From: Planctomycetota bacterium
GTDB lineage: Bacteria; Planctomycetota; GCA-2746535
Assembly: GCA_002746535.1 (NCBI GenBank)
Contig: NVWA01000002.1
Location: forward strand, 256,919 to 320,918
Length of the DNA: 64,000 bases
Direction: 5' to 3'
Shown: positions 1 to 8,815 of the stretch, one piece after another
Position numbering within the stretch: the stretch's first letter is position 1
How the letters are laid out: every line of letters starts with the position of its first letter
The notes under the pieces: generated by a model
What the model was told of the DNA's origin: nothing
The model's input: only the letters and a program-made list of their open reading frames with translations
The model's database searches: none
Made by a program: the position numbers and the translations under genes

Positions 1-102
1 GGTATTCTAAAAGGCTTTAAGTCTAAAAAAGGAAATGACTTTGAAGTTAACTTGAAATTAATTGATGGTAAGGTGGAAATGGATTTCCTTCCTCGAAATT
101 AA
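1..102 (+). CDS. C-terminal fragment of a DNA topoisomerase (type IA, TopB-like)
   Basis: The window opens inside a reading frame that runs 33 codons to a TAA at 100-102. The visible tail contains LKGFKSKKG, then a short beta-hairpin-like stretch, and ends DFLPR-N. This pattern (a glycine-lysine-rich strand pair followed by an F-P-R ending) is typical of the small C-terminal repeat of bacterial topoisomerase III and related type IA enzymes, which relax or decatenate DNA. Only the tail is present, so the catalytic tyrosine and the exact subfamily cannot be seen. A plain hypothetical protein with a similar tail is possible. Confidence 0.5.
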   Translation, partial: GILKGFKSKKGNDFEVNLKLIDGKVEMDFLPRN

Positions 103-369
103 ATCTGGGGTTAGCAACTAATTGACCTATTATTTATCTTTGACATTACACTAAATTGATTTTTACCTTAAACCGCTTATGCACTAGTATGAAGCACTTT
201 AAAGGTAATAACAAGCACCTCCTTTCCCATAATTGACTAAAAACGACTTACTCTTTTCGCCCTTTTTGGTAAAATAACTATGAACACTTAATGGTTAGCT
301 ATGTAATATATTTTACAAGAGCGATGTTCTTCATTTTAAAACTATTTGATAATCTATCAGGGAGGTTTT

Positions 370-507
370 ATGAAGTCGATACTAAGAGTATTATTCATTT
401 TAATTACACTATTATTGGGTTTGACATGTAGCATATTTGCTGAAAATATTGCAACGGCTGCTTTTGATTCCATCCCATCTTTCTTCTTAGGTGGTGGCGG
501 TTACTAA
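370..507 (+). CDS. Small secreted peptide with glycine-rich C-terminus (45 aa)
   Basis: An ATG at 370 follows a strong GGAGG ribosome binding site (361-365) and opens a 45-codon frame. The first 24 residues form a textbook signal peptide (Lys-3, a long Leu/Ile core, then C-S-I-F-A as the cleavage region). The mature peptide would be only about 21 residues and ends in PSFFLGGGGY. The stop lies 1 bp before the ATG of the next gene, so the two are probably co-transcribed and translationally coupled. I recognise no family. The strong RBS and clean signal peptide argue for a real gene; function is unknown. Confidence 0.6.
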   Translation: MKSILRVLFILITLLLGLTCSIFAENIATAAFDSIPSFFLGGGGY

Positions 508-508
508 A

Positions 509-1300
509 ATGTTTTTGATGAAGTCTATTTCAATTGACAATTTTATTGTCGCTCCTTTTCTCATGCTTTTGTTCGCTATAATTTATTATGCCGTCAATGG
601 AGTTTTTTTTAGTTTTTTTAATTTTTTGTTTGGCATAAATGGAAGAAAAAACAGTAGCAAAAGAGTAGATTTTACCAAATCGATGCTCACTCTAATGATG
701 TGGATGCTTTCATTTTCTTTAATAAGTTTATTACCAGAATTTGGGTTTCAACCGGCTTTTTTAAGTGATATTTACTCCTTTTGGACCATTGCAATAATTT
801 TAATAGCATTCATTCTTATTGATTTTCTTGAATATTGGATTCATTTATTTTTTCACAAAAGTCCTTTTCTTTGGAAGTTTCATCGCGTTCATCATGAGTC
901 ATTTGAGCTGAACTGGTCAAAGGCGCTTAGGTTGTCAGTTGTAGAATCTTTTGGCACATCTCTTTTTATAAATTTGTTTCTTTTTATACTATTTGGAAAA
1001 GAAAAACTAATATTATTGGTCATATTATTCGGATCAAAACGTTTTTATGGCTTTTTTCTACATTCAAATACAGATGTAGCTTATGGAAAGGCCGTGCTCT
1101 ATTTTTCTTCTCCACGATTCCATCATTGGCATCATGCAACATTAACACAAAACCCATTAAACCTGAGTACTTTATTTCCTATTTGGGATAAAATATTTGG
1201 AACCTATTATGGAGAAGGTTCTGAAATTCCCAGAATTTATGGCATACGAAATAGTGAAGATAAGTTATCCCAAAATGGCAAAACCATTCAGGTAATCTAA
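509..1300 (+). CDS. Sterol desaturase / fatty acid hydroxylase superfamily membrane protein
   Basis: A 263-residue integral membrane protein of the fatty-acid-hydroxylase superfamily (PF04116 type), which uses a di-iron centre held by histidine clusters to oxidise lipid chains. The clusters are visible in order: HLFFH and HRVHH near the middle, a histidine in FFLHSNTD, and FHHWHH near the C-terminus. At least four hydrophobic segments are present. The frame extends to a GTG at 491 inside the upstream small gene. ATG at 509, directly after that gene's stop codon, is preferred. The substrate (sterol, carotenoid, fatty acid or sphingolipid) cannot be told from sequence. Confidence 0.8.
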   Translation: MFLMKSISIDNFIVAPFLMLLFAIIYYAVNGVFFSFFNFLFGINGRKNSSKRVDFTKSMLTLMMWMLSFSLISLLPEFGFQPAFLSDIYSFWTIAIILIAFILIDFLEYWIHLFFHKSPFLWKFHRVHHESFELNWSKALRLSVVESFGTSLFINLFLFILFGKEKLILLVILFGSKRFYGFFLHSNTDVAYGKAVLYFSSPRFHHWHHATLTQNPLNLSTLFPIWDKIFGTYYGEGSEIPRIYGIRNSEDKLSQNGKTIQVI

Positions 1301-1435
1301 AACTTCCAATCCACTAAACTTTTATATTTTAACTTTAATAATTTTCCAATTTGGACATTTTTGGATAAAACCTCCTGCTTCAAAATAGTTTATGCAAAGA
1401 ACTATGAATTTTTAATAAGAAATTTAAAAGCACAT

Positions 1436-2722
1436 ATGAAAGATCTCATCAAGCCAGAGAAATTTCCCTTCTTTTATGGCTGGGTCATTATTTTCGCTGG
1501 TACCGTCGGCATGGTTATGAGCATCCCTGGGCAAACAATGGGGATTTCCGTTTTCACTGAAGATTTCATTAAATCGTTAAAAATTGATCGCACATCATTA
1601 TCGCAAACCTACTTAGTCGGAACCCTTTGCAGTGCATCTGTAATAACTTACTTCGGCGGTTTGTATGATAAATGGGGTGCGAAAGCCATGATCGTCTGCA
1701 TTTGCTTCTTTATGTCTTTGGCCTTAATTTATTTAAGTGAACTAGAACAGATACAACAATTTGGAAGTCATTATTTAAATATCAATGCGCTGACATTTAT
1801 TTTATTTTGCATTGGTTTTTTTATTATTCGTTTAACAGGCCAAGGCTTGATGACAACTGTTTCTCGATCTATGATGTCAAAGTGGTTTGATGTAAAAAGA
1901 GGATTAGTGCTTAGCATTAGCACCATTATTTCTTCCTTCATTTTTTCTGCGTCTCCAACTTTTTTTAAAAACTGCATCAACACCTATGGATGGCAGAGCA
2001 CATTATTCGGAATGGCTCTCGTGATATGCCCAGGCATGCTTGTCTTTGGCTATCTCTTTTTTAAAGATAATCCTGAAAAATACGGATTACACATGGATGG
2101 TCTTTCAAATAAGATTGAGACCAATGATCAAACAGACTCAAAGGAAAAAAACGTTACTCTTTCAGAAGCGGTAAAGACATTAACCTTTTGGACATATGCC
2201 ATCACTTTTACTATACCTAGTTTGTATGGAACAGCCTTTGTATTTCATCATGTCGCCGTAGGTAAAGAGTTTGGCTTTTCATCTGAAGAAATGGGTCTAA
2301 TGTTTTTGCCCATTGCGGTAGCATCGGCAATAACAAGTTTTATTTCAGGCGTTCTAAGTGATAAGATTTCACTACATACTATTTTGAAAACCTTACTGAT
2401 CTCTATAATTATTTCATTAATTTGCTTGCCCTATTTTGATCATCCAATTGGTAATGCAGGGCTTTTAATAGCTCTAGGCACTTCGCAAGGATTGTTTTTA
2501 ACTTTAATGTCCGTCACCTGGCCAAAATTATTTGGCAGAGAATCTTTAGGAAAAATTTCAAGCTTTGGCATGGCTTGGGTTGTTTTTGGCAGCGCTTTAG
2601 GGCCCTACATCTTTGCACTTAGTTTTGAGTACACCGGTTCGTTTGTATTTGGAACATTATTATTATTACCTATTCCCCTTACTCTACTAGTACTGACTTT
2701 TTACCTTCCCAAGCATAAATGA
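1436..2722 (+). CDS. MFS transporter, oxalate/formate-antiporter-like
   Basis: A twelve-helix major facilitator superfamily protein of about 428 residues. It has the MFS loop signature between helices 2 and 3 (GGLYDKWGAK) and the equivalent in the second half (SGVLSDKIS). The N-terminal FFYGWVII and the GMVMSIPGQTMG stretch resemble the oxalate/formate antiporter-like monocarboxylate subgroup. An open frame reaches back to a TTG at 1361, but those 25 extra residues are polar and unlike the family. The ATG at 1436 (MKDLIKPEKF) gives the usual short cytoplasmic start. The substrate is unknown. Confidence 0.8.
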   Translation: MKDLIKPEKFPFFYGWVIIFAGTVGMVMSIPGQTMGISVFTEDFIKSLKIDRTSLSQTYLVGTLCSASVITYFGGLYDKWGAKAMIVCICFFMSLALIYLSELEQIQQFGSHYLNINALTFILFCIGFFIIRLTGQGLMTTVSRSMMSKWFDVKRGLVLSISTIISSFIFSASPTFFKNCINTYGWQSTLFGMALVICPGMLVFGYLFFKDNPEKYGLHMDGLSNKIETNDQTDSKEKNVTLSEAVKTLTFWTYAITFTIPSLYGTAFVFHHVAVGKEFGFSSEEMGLMFLPIAVASAITSFISGVLSDKISLHTILKTLLISIIISLICLPYFDHPIGNAGLLIALGTSQGLFLTLMSVTWPKLFGRESLGKISSFGMAWVVFGSALGPYIFALSFEYTGSFVFGTLLLLPIPLTLLVLTFYLPKHK

Positions 2723-2848
2723 AAATAATCTATGTGATTTAAAATTAATCAGCAAAAAAGGACTCTTTTTAAAAATTAACCAAATATATTAATCCTATTC
2801 GTCATATATACTATATGCCGATAACTTTATATTTCTAACAAGCCGCCA

Positions 2849-4306
2849 ATGAAAAGACTTTCTCTTCTTTTATTGATCTATTTTGTCTTCCTGTTTAAAG
2901 TAATTTTATCTGAAGATAAAGAAATAATTGGGCCAACACCTAGTGCCACTTTATTATTGGAATACACCAACCGCTTCAGAATGAACCCAAAAGCTGAAGC
3001 ACAAATTATTATGACTTTTTTAAAAAACTATCGAGGAAAAAATATAGAGTATCTTGCCATGTGGAATGGCACGGCAAAGGGTGGTGGACTAATTCGAACT
3101 TTCAGGCCACGTATTGATTTTAAAATATTTAAAGAAGAAGTTGAAAAAATTCCATCATCACAACCACTAGTATTCAACTTACAGTTAATTCAATCCGCAA
3201 ATAGTCACAGCAAGTATATGCAGTCCAACGATATCCAAACTCACTCTGAAATAAAAAATAAAAAACATTTTTCCGGCATTTCACCTTTTCATAGAACTCG
3301 TATAGCAAAATATCCGGGAAGGTTCGTAGGTGAAAATGCATTCTTACATGGCAAGAACCCTTGGTACTGCCATTTAGGATTTTTAATCGACTGGGGTCCC
3401 GGGCCTGGTGGAATGCAACCAGGGCGTGGGCATCGTGTCAATCTTGCTAGGTCAATTTTTAAAGAAATTGGAATAGGTACTATTAAATATAAATGGCGTC
3501 GTTTTGATGAAATTTCAACTACCCAAAACTTTGGAATTGTTAGCGTAAAAGATCGTTTTGTTGGTGGTGTTATATATAACGATAAGAATAAAAATAATTT
3601 CTATGATATTGGAGAAGGTGTTGGGGATGTAAGCATAATGGCCTCAGATGGGTCTACTTGCAAATCTTGGGCTTCCGGTGCTTTTACACTAAAATTAAAG
3701 TCCGCAAAAGGCATGACTATTACAGCAACATATTTAGAGATAAAAAAAGAAACCAAAATTTCGAGTGGTAATAATAATATTAAACTTGATTGGATAGTGC
3801 CCTCAAAAGAAAGAATTCTATATCTTAGTGAAAAATTAAATGTACTAGAAAAAGAACCAACATCAAAAGACTTGCTTACTAACCTTTATATTGCTAGCAG
3901 AAGCGGTTTAATTTTAAAAGAAGAATCCAATAATAAAATCAAATCACATATTAAAGAAATAAAAATTACTTTAGAACCTATTTTTTTAGAACTTCATCAG
4001 TTAATAAAAAAACAAGAATTAAAATCATTAAATTTATTATTATTAAAAATAAAACGAAAATTTATTAAATCAGATTTTGTATTTATCGGAAAAGAAATTA
4101 ACCTTTTAAAATCTTCTATAAAAAGGTTTCTCGATTTGGAAAATCGTGTATTAAAAACATCAAATGCGCGTTCTCTTCAGCGATTAAGACTTCAATCAAA
4201 AAAAACTTTGAAAAAAATTCATAAAATTAAACAAACATTATTTTATAAAGAATTTCTCCCTCATTGGGATAACCTCATTAAAGAAATAAAATCTCTTCCT
4301 TTTTAG
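2849..4306 (+). CDS. Secreted CAP (SCP/PR1) domain protein
   Basis: A 485-residue exported protein with an N-terminal signal peptide (about residues 1-21). The first half is a CAP-superfamily domain: a helix with LLEYTNRFRMNP, a conserved histidine around HSKYMQ, the GENAF motif after GRFVG, and the terminal block GHRVNLARSIFKEIGIG. Bacterial CAP proteins are extracellular and mostly uncharacterised. A short beta domain follows (about residues 235-310, with an acidic D-K-N-K-N-N loop that may bind calcium). The last 170 residues are lysine-rich and helical with no recognisable motif. It stands alone between the MFS and sulfatase genes. Confidence 0.75.
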   Translation: MKRLSLLLLIYFVFLFKVILSEDKEIIGPTPSATLLLEYTNRFRMNPKAEAQIIMTFLKNYRGKNIEYLAMWNGTAKGGGLIRTFRPRIDFKIFKEEVEKIPSSQPLVFNLQLIQSANSHSKYMQSNDIQTHSEIKNKKHFSGISPFHRTRIAKYPGRFVGENAFLHGKNPWYCHLGFLIDWGPGPGGMQPGRGHRVNLARSIFKEIGIGTIKYKWRRFDEISTTQNFGIVSVKDRFVGGVIYNDKNKNNFYDIGEGVGDVSIMASDGSTCKSWASGAFTLKLKSAKGMTITATYLEIKKETKISSGNNNIKLDWIVPSKERILYLSEKLNVLEKEPTSKDLLTNLYIASRSGLILKEESNNKIKSHIKEIKITLEPIFLELHQLIKKQELKSLNLLLLKIKRKFIKSDFVFIGKEINLLKSSIKRFLDLENRVLKTSNARSLQRLRLQSKKTLKKIHKIKQTLFYKEFLPHWDNLIKEIKSLPF

Positions 4307-4436
4307 ATTCATTTTCTTGCAACTTTAATTATTCTCTTAATTGACATTGTTTAAAATAATTATTGTTACTTTGATTTAAAATTAATAAAAATAAAATTAC
4401 AAAGAACTCATTACGCTACTTTTAAAGGGATCAACA

Positions 4437-5921
4437 TTGAATCAATCTAAGCCAAATCTTCTGTTCATCTATACTGACGAGCAAGCGATTAACACTTTGG
4501 CCGCTTATGGCAATGACCAAATTAACATGCCGAATCTTAACAAGTTAGCAAAAGTGAGTACGGTATTTAGTAAAGCCTATGTAACTCAACCAGTATGTAC
4601 ACCTTCAAGGTCAACATTGTTAACAGGTCTCTACCCACATACAAATGGGTGCACAAAAAATAATGTTCCTTTAAAACCTGATACACCTTGTCTTCCAGAA
4701 ATGCTCAACAAAGATGAATATATTACGGCTCACTACGGTAAATGGCATCTAGGAGATGAGCTATATAAACAACATGGTTTTGATCATTGGGTAAGCATAG
4801 AGGATAACTACAATGAGTTTTTCTCCGATGGCCTTGATAAAAACGTGACTTCTAGTTATCATCAATTTTTAATTCAAAATGGCTTTACTCCAAACAACGG
4901 AGATCGGTTTAGTCGCGGGGAAGCATCTCGATTACCAGAGAAATTCGGAAAGCCTGCTTTTCTAGCAAAAGAGTCTTCAATATTTATTAAGGAACATCAA
5001 GCATCTCCATTTGTTTTATATGTAAATTTTTTAGAGCCACATATGCCTTTCTTTGGACCTAGAGATAATCAATATGATCCAAAAGATATGCCATTACCAA
5101 CCAATTTTGACAACAAACTAGATGATTCTAATCCGCTAAAAACAAATATATTTGCGGCGGCTTATGAAGAAGGTGGGCATAGCGGCTTACCCTTAAAGTC
5201 GAAAGAAGATTGGCAAAAGATGATTTCGAACTACTGGGGTTTAAACAGCCTCATCGATACGCATATTGGCTCGATTTTAGACACTCTCGAAGAATGCCAT
5301 TTAACAGACAATACCATTATCGTTTTTACTTCTGATCATGGTGATATGATGGGCAGTCATAAATTATTAGCAAAGTGTGTCATGTTTGAAGAAGCCGTTA
5401 GAGTTCCCCTTCTTATCAAAATGCCTGGCCAAACAATAGGAAAGCGAATAGAAAATCCTGTCAGCCAAATCGATATAGTTCCTACTCTCTTAGAACTAAT
5501 GAACCAACCTATTCCACCCTATATTCAAGGCGAAAGCTTATGCAAAACCATAAATGCGGAGCATCAAATTGATGAAAATAAAAATGTCTATATTGAATGG
5601 AATGGATCTAATTCAGGAATCATTGGAGAAGGCGAAGGTAATTTTAAAATTCCATCCTTATGGAAAAATAAAATTACAGAAAAAGAGGTATCTTCTGCTG
5701 TACAGGATCTGGTACGTACAGTCATTACGCCGGATGGTTGGAAATTAAATTATAGTCCTCTTGGCGAACATGAACTATACAACCTATCAGAGGATCCTGG
5801 TGAGTGCATTAATGTTTTTACCGTTAAAGAAAACAGGTCCCTCATTGAAAAACTAATAGGAGAAATTCTCTGTTGGCAAAAACGCGTTAACGATACAACT
5901 GAACTTCCAAGTCTTGTTTAA
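4437..5921 (+). CDS. Sulfatase, formylglycine-dependent (type I)
   Basis: An arylsulfatase-family hydrolase of 494 residues that would remove sulfate from a carbohydrate or other ester. The signature C-T-P-S-R begins at residue 54; this cysteine is converted to formylglycine in active enzymes. The N-terminal metal ligands lie in YTDEQ, and the second metal site is in TSDHGDMMGSHK near residue 300. The start is a TTG with an AAAGGGA ribosome site, chosen because SKPNLLFIYTDEQ is the canonical N-terminus. No signal peptide is visible, so it is predicted cytoplasmic, unlike most marine sulfatases. It ends convergently, overlapping the next gene by 4 bp. Confidence 0.9.
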   Translation: MNQSKPNLLFIYTDEQAINTLAAYGNDQINMPNLNKLAKVSTVFSKAYVTQPVCTPSRSTLLTGLYPHTNGCTKNNVPLKPDTPCLPEMLNKDEYITAHYGKWHLGDELYKQHGFDHWVSIEDNYNEFFSDGLDKNVTSSYHQFLIQNGFTPNNGDRFSRGEASRLPEKFGKPAFLAKESSIFIKEHQASPFVLYVNFLEPHMPFFGPRDNQYDPKDMPLPTNFDNKLDDSNPLKTNIFAAAYEEGGHSGLPLKSKEDWQKMISNYWGLNSLIDTHIGSILDTLEECHLTDNTIIVFTSDHGDMMGSHKLLAKCVMFEEAVRVPLLIKMPGQTIGKRIENPVSQIDIVPTLLELMNQPIPPYIQGESLCKTINAEHQIDENKNVYIEWNGSNSGIIGEGEGNFKIPSLWKNKITEKEVSSAVQDLVRTVITPDGWKLNYSPLGEHELYNLSEDPGECINVFTVKENRSLIEKLIGEILCWQKRVNDTTELPSLV

Positions 5922-6799
5922 AATATGACCTCGGATCCACAGATGCCGCTTTCGCCAGCACATGAATAGAACAAATATATCTTATCGTCTTCTTCGAAAA
6001 TACATGGATCTCTGAGCTGATACGCTGGACCGTGTATTGCGCCAAATGCAGAAGCAACCAAAGGGTGATCAACCCCCTCGTACTTTTCTTGTGGCTTAAG
6101 AACAATCTCTGGTTCTGAAAATTTCCAGCTTTTCCAATCATCATTTAATTGAACAGTTGAGCACATGATTGATTCCGGACAATCTAAGCCTCTTGAAAGA
6201 AATACATATAGGCAATCTCCTTTAAGGTAAATCGCAACATGCCTTTGATTCATTATAGTTTTCTGACCTTTTTCAAATTCGTGCAAGCCGTCTTTAGAAC
6301 GATATAATTGGCCTTCTCCCCCTGGCCCATGAACTTTTGCGATGGCATAAAACCATTCCTTATATTTAAAAACACGGAAATAAAAATCCCCTAAAACTTC
6401 ATCCTCTGGTACAAAGCTTAATCCATCTATTGAAAAAGCTAAATGCGTTAATTGAACATCAGGATAATCACCATGGAAATACATGCGTATTTTTTTATTT
6501 TCCTGATCAACATGAACGTCAGGTGAGGCAATATGACTTTGGCATTTTGTTTGACTAAATTGCAAAACACCCCCTTGATAAATTTTCCAAGGCCCATCTA
6601 ATTGATCAGCATAAGCTAGACGAATATGTTTTCCCCCATGATGAGCAAAGTAAAGATAATATTTTCCCAATGGGTTTTCTATCCAATCGGGCACTTTAAT
6701 AAGTGAAGGACCGTTGACATTAGTGCCAATACTTTCATCCAATGATGGCGTTATCAAAGGGTTCGTTTTAAATCTAGTTATTGTTATTTCTTTATTCAT
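5918..6799 (-). CDS. Five-bladed beta-propeller glycosidase-like protein (GH43/GH117 fold)
   Basis: A 293-residue protein without signal peptide. Repeated strand blocks such as GKYYLYFAHHGG, VHVDQENKKIRMYFHG and EEDDKIYLFYSC look like the blades of the GH43/GH32/GH117 propeller fold. Aspartates in SPDVHVD and LRDPCIFEEDD would suit catalytic or substrate contacts. Members act on arabinans, fructans or agar-type oligosaccharides, but many uncharacterised relatives exist. Its partner upstream is the nitrilase gene (11-bp gap), and it faces the sulfatase tail to tail. A shared carbohydrate-processing role with the sulfatase is possible but unproven. Confidence 0.55.
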   Translation of the reverse strand: MNKEITITRFKTNPLITPSLDESIGTNVNGPSLIKVPDWIENPLGKYYLYFAHHGGKHIRLAYADQLDGPWKIYQGGVLQFSQTKCQSHIASPDVHVDQENKKIRMYFHGDYPDVQLTHLAFSIDGLSFVPEDEVLGDFYFRVFKYKEWFYAIAKVHGPGGEGQLYRSKDGLHEFEKGQKTIMNQRHVAIYLKGDCLYVFLSRGLDCPESIMCSTVQLNDDWKSWKFSEPEIVLKPQEKYEGVDHPLVASAFGAIHGPAYQLRDPCIFEEDDKIYLFYSCAGESGICGSEVIF

Positions 6800-6810
6800 T
6801 TTAAATCGTT

Positions 6811-7608
6811 CTATTTATCAATAACAGGATTATAAGCATTGGGTTGGCGTACACCTAAGTAGATATTATCATTGATAGATTTTTCAAGTTTTCCCGTGGT
6901 AGCATCTAGGGGTAATTCAACTATTTTAAATAGACCTGAACTTTCATCTATTGAATCTAGCTCATTTCCAAGAGGGTCAATCCCTTGAGATGTTCCAAAG
7001 TCTGCTGCAGGTAATTCACAAGATTCATCCACAACACCTGCACTTAATAAAAAGATGTCATTATCAATGCACCTCGCAATATTTCGATGAGGCTTTTTTA
7101 AATCACCGAAAGAAGGCCAAAAAATTACTCTTGCCCCTTGAATGGCCAAACAACGGCTTGACTCGGGGAAATGATTATCATAACAAGTCATGATGCCTGC
7201 TTTAAACCATGGCAAGTCGAATACCCCAAAATTATCGCCCGGCAGTGTCGTTGTCTCCTCACCTGGAGCTAAATGTACTTTTCGATAGGTATGAATTAAT
7301 TTTCCTTCAGGAGAAATAACAATTTGGTTGTTATAATCTTTATCATTTACCTTTTCTACAATTGGGGCAATTAAAAATAATTTAAATTCAATGGCTATTT
7401 TTTTAAATATGGAAACAATTTCTCCATCTAGGTCTTGGCGCTCACTTTTTTTTGTTGCTGCTCTTTCAGGTAGTAACACAATATCAAATGATTTATCGGT
7501 AATATTATTTTTGCATTCTTCAAAAAGAATCTCATAAAAGCTTTCTGTATTCTTTTTCTCTTTGCTTATTTCAATTGATAGTAGCCCTATTTTTATTGTC
7601 TTATCCAT
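6811..7608 (-). CDS. Carbon-nitrogen hydrolase (nitrilase superfamily)
   Basis: A 265-residue amidase/nitrilase-fold enzyme. The catalytic triad is visible: Glu48 in LLPERA, Lys110 in YRKVHLAPGEE, and Cys142 in GIMTCYDNHFPE. The second glutamate normally found near the lysine is also present (GEE). The family hydrolyses amides, N-carbamoyl compounds or nitriles, and the substrate cannot be assigned here. No signal peptide. It lies 11 bp upstream of the propeller gene and is likely co-transcribed with it. Confidence 0.85.
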   Translation of the reverse strand: MDKTIKIGLLSIEISKEKKNTESFYEILFEECKNNITDKSFDIVLLPERAATKKSERQDLDGEIVSIFKKIAIEFKLFLIAPIVEKVNDKDYNNQIVISPEGKLIHTYRKVHLAPGEETTTLPGDNFGVFDLPWFKAGIMTCYDNHFPESSRCLAIQGARVIFWPSFGDLKKPHRNIARCIDNDIFLLSAGVVDESCELPAADFGTSQGIDPLGNELDSIDESSGLFKIVELPLDATTGKLEKSINDNIYLGVRQPNAYNPVIDK

Positions 7609-7741
7609 TTATTAACTTTGCTGAAAGGGTGCGCTCTTTTTATTTAAAATTATACTGCATGGTATTTAAATAAAAGTATTTTATAACTTTTATTGTTTTT
7701 GAATTGCGAAAAGACATACCTACTATCAATTTCACTTATAA

Positions 7742-8815
7742 TCAATAAGGAGGAAGAAGTCTACGAAAACCATGAAATAAAACAATCATCAAAAAAAGTA
7801 CGTTTCTAAGTACAATCATAATACCTGATAACCTCAAGGCTTTTTGAGGTTTGTCTTCGTTAATTGATGTTGATAATTGTTGACTTAATTTTTTCATATA
7901 ATGATAGCTTCGTGGAAATTCGAACAACCCTTTTCTCCAACTATGCGGCATATCCTTTTCTTCTAAGCCAGCCCCTAATATGCTTCCTAGAATGGCTGCA
8001 GTCGTATCAACGTCTCCACCACATTGAATCATCTTAACGATGCTGTCTTTAAAGTCACCTTTGTATGAAAGCCATGCATGTAACACAACCGGTATCGTGT
8101 GATACATGTAACCTGTCACCCCATTATTTAAACCTAAGTTTTCTGCAAAGACCCAAGTCTCTTCATTTCTGCCGACGCTATCAGTCACTTTTTTGATGAG
8201 TAATAGAAATTCATTGTTGTCTTCAACTTCCAATAAATGTTGTAACGAGTTATAAAATATTGACGGATTAATTTTATTTGAATTAGAAAATAAGTAAGCA
8301 GCATGTGCTACTGCTAATGCACCGAATTCAGCTTTTATGTCTGTATGTGTTATCCTTGTTGATCTTTTAATATATTCTCTTAGCTTTTCTTTATCATGCC
8401 CATACAACACACCTAGTATTGCACATCGCATGGCAGGGCCATTACCTGCAGAATCGACGCCACTTTTATTAGGATTAAAGCCTATAATCAATTTAACAAT
8501 TGCTTTCGCAGTAGCTATTCCTGTACCAGCAGGCAAAGACAAGAGCCATAACTTCATACGTCTACTTAGGCTCTTTTCAAAAATTGATGAATCTTGGAAG
8601 CCTTCTACAAGCGATTGATAAACCATGATGGTGTGTTCAGTGTCATCGGATATCATCCCCCTACCAAATATAAAATGGTGACGATTCTGATTTTTAAAAA
8701 GTTTTAGAATTCTTTTTCTACCTATTCCTTCAAAAGGCAATCCGATAGAATCCCCTAAAGCAGTTCCAAGCATTACACCCCAAAGTTCTTTTTCTTTATT
8801 GGTTTGAAATTTCAT
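7742..8815 (-). CDS. ADP-ribosylglycohydrolase family protein with hydrophobic C-terminal tail
   Basis: A 357-residue DraG-type all-helical hydrolase that removes ADP-ribose from proteins or small molecules. Metal-site motifs are visible: GDSIGLPFEG near the N-terminus, SDDTEH in the DDT position, and GGDVDTTAAILG near residue 270. Unusually, after the enzyme domain the last 30 residues form a hydrophobic segment (SGIMIVLRNVLFLMIVLF, then GFRRLLPPY), which looks like a C-terminal membrane anchor. Its start codon overlaps the end of the upstream IclR gene by 20 bp, so the two are translationally linked and the regulator probably controls it. Confidence 0.85.
   Translation of the reverse strand: MKFQTNKEKELWGVMLGTALGDSIGLPFEGIGRKRILKLFKNQNRHHFIFGRGMISDDTEHTIMVYQSLVEGFQDSSIFEKSLSRRMKLWLLSLPAGTGIATAKAIVKLIIGFNPNKSGVDSAGNGPAMRCAILGVLYGHDKEKLREYIKRSTRITHTDIKAEFGALAVAHAAYLFSNSNKINPSIFYNSLQHLLEVEDNNEFLLLIKKVTDSVGRNEETWVFAENLGLNNGVTGYMYHTIPVVLHAWLSYKGDFKDSIVKMIQCGGDVDTTAAILGSILGAGLEEKDMPHSWRKGLFEFPRSYHYMKKLSQQLSTSINEDKPQKALRLSGIMIVLRNVLFLMIVLFHGFRRLLPPY

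Noticed and set aside
1361-1435. Longer N-terminus of the MFS transporter from a TTG
   Set aside because: The extension is unlike the family, and an ATG at 1436 gives the usual start.
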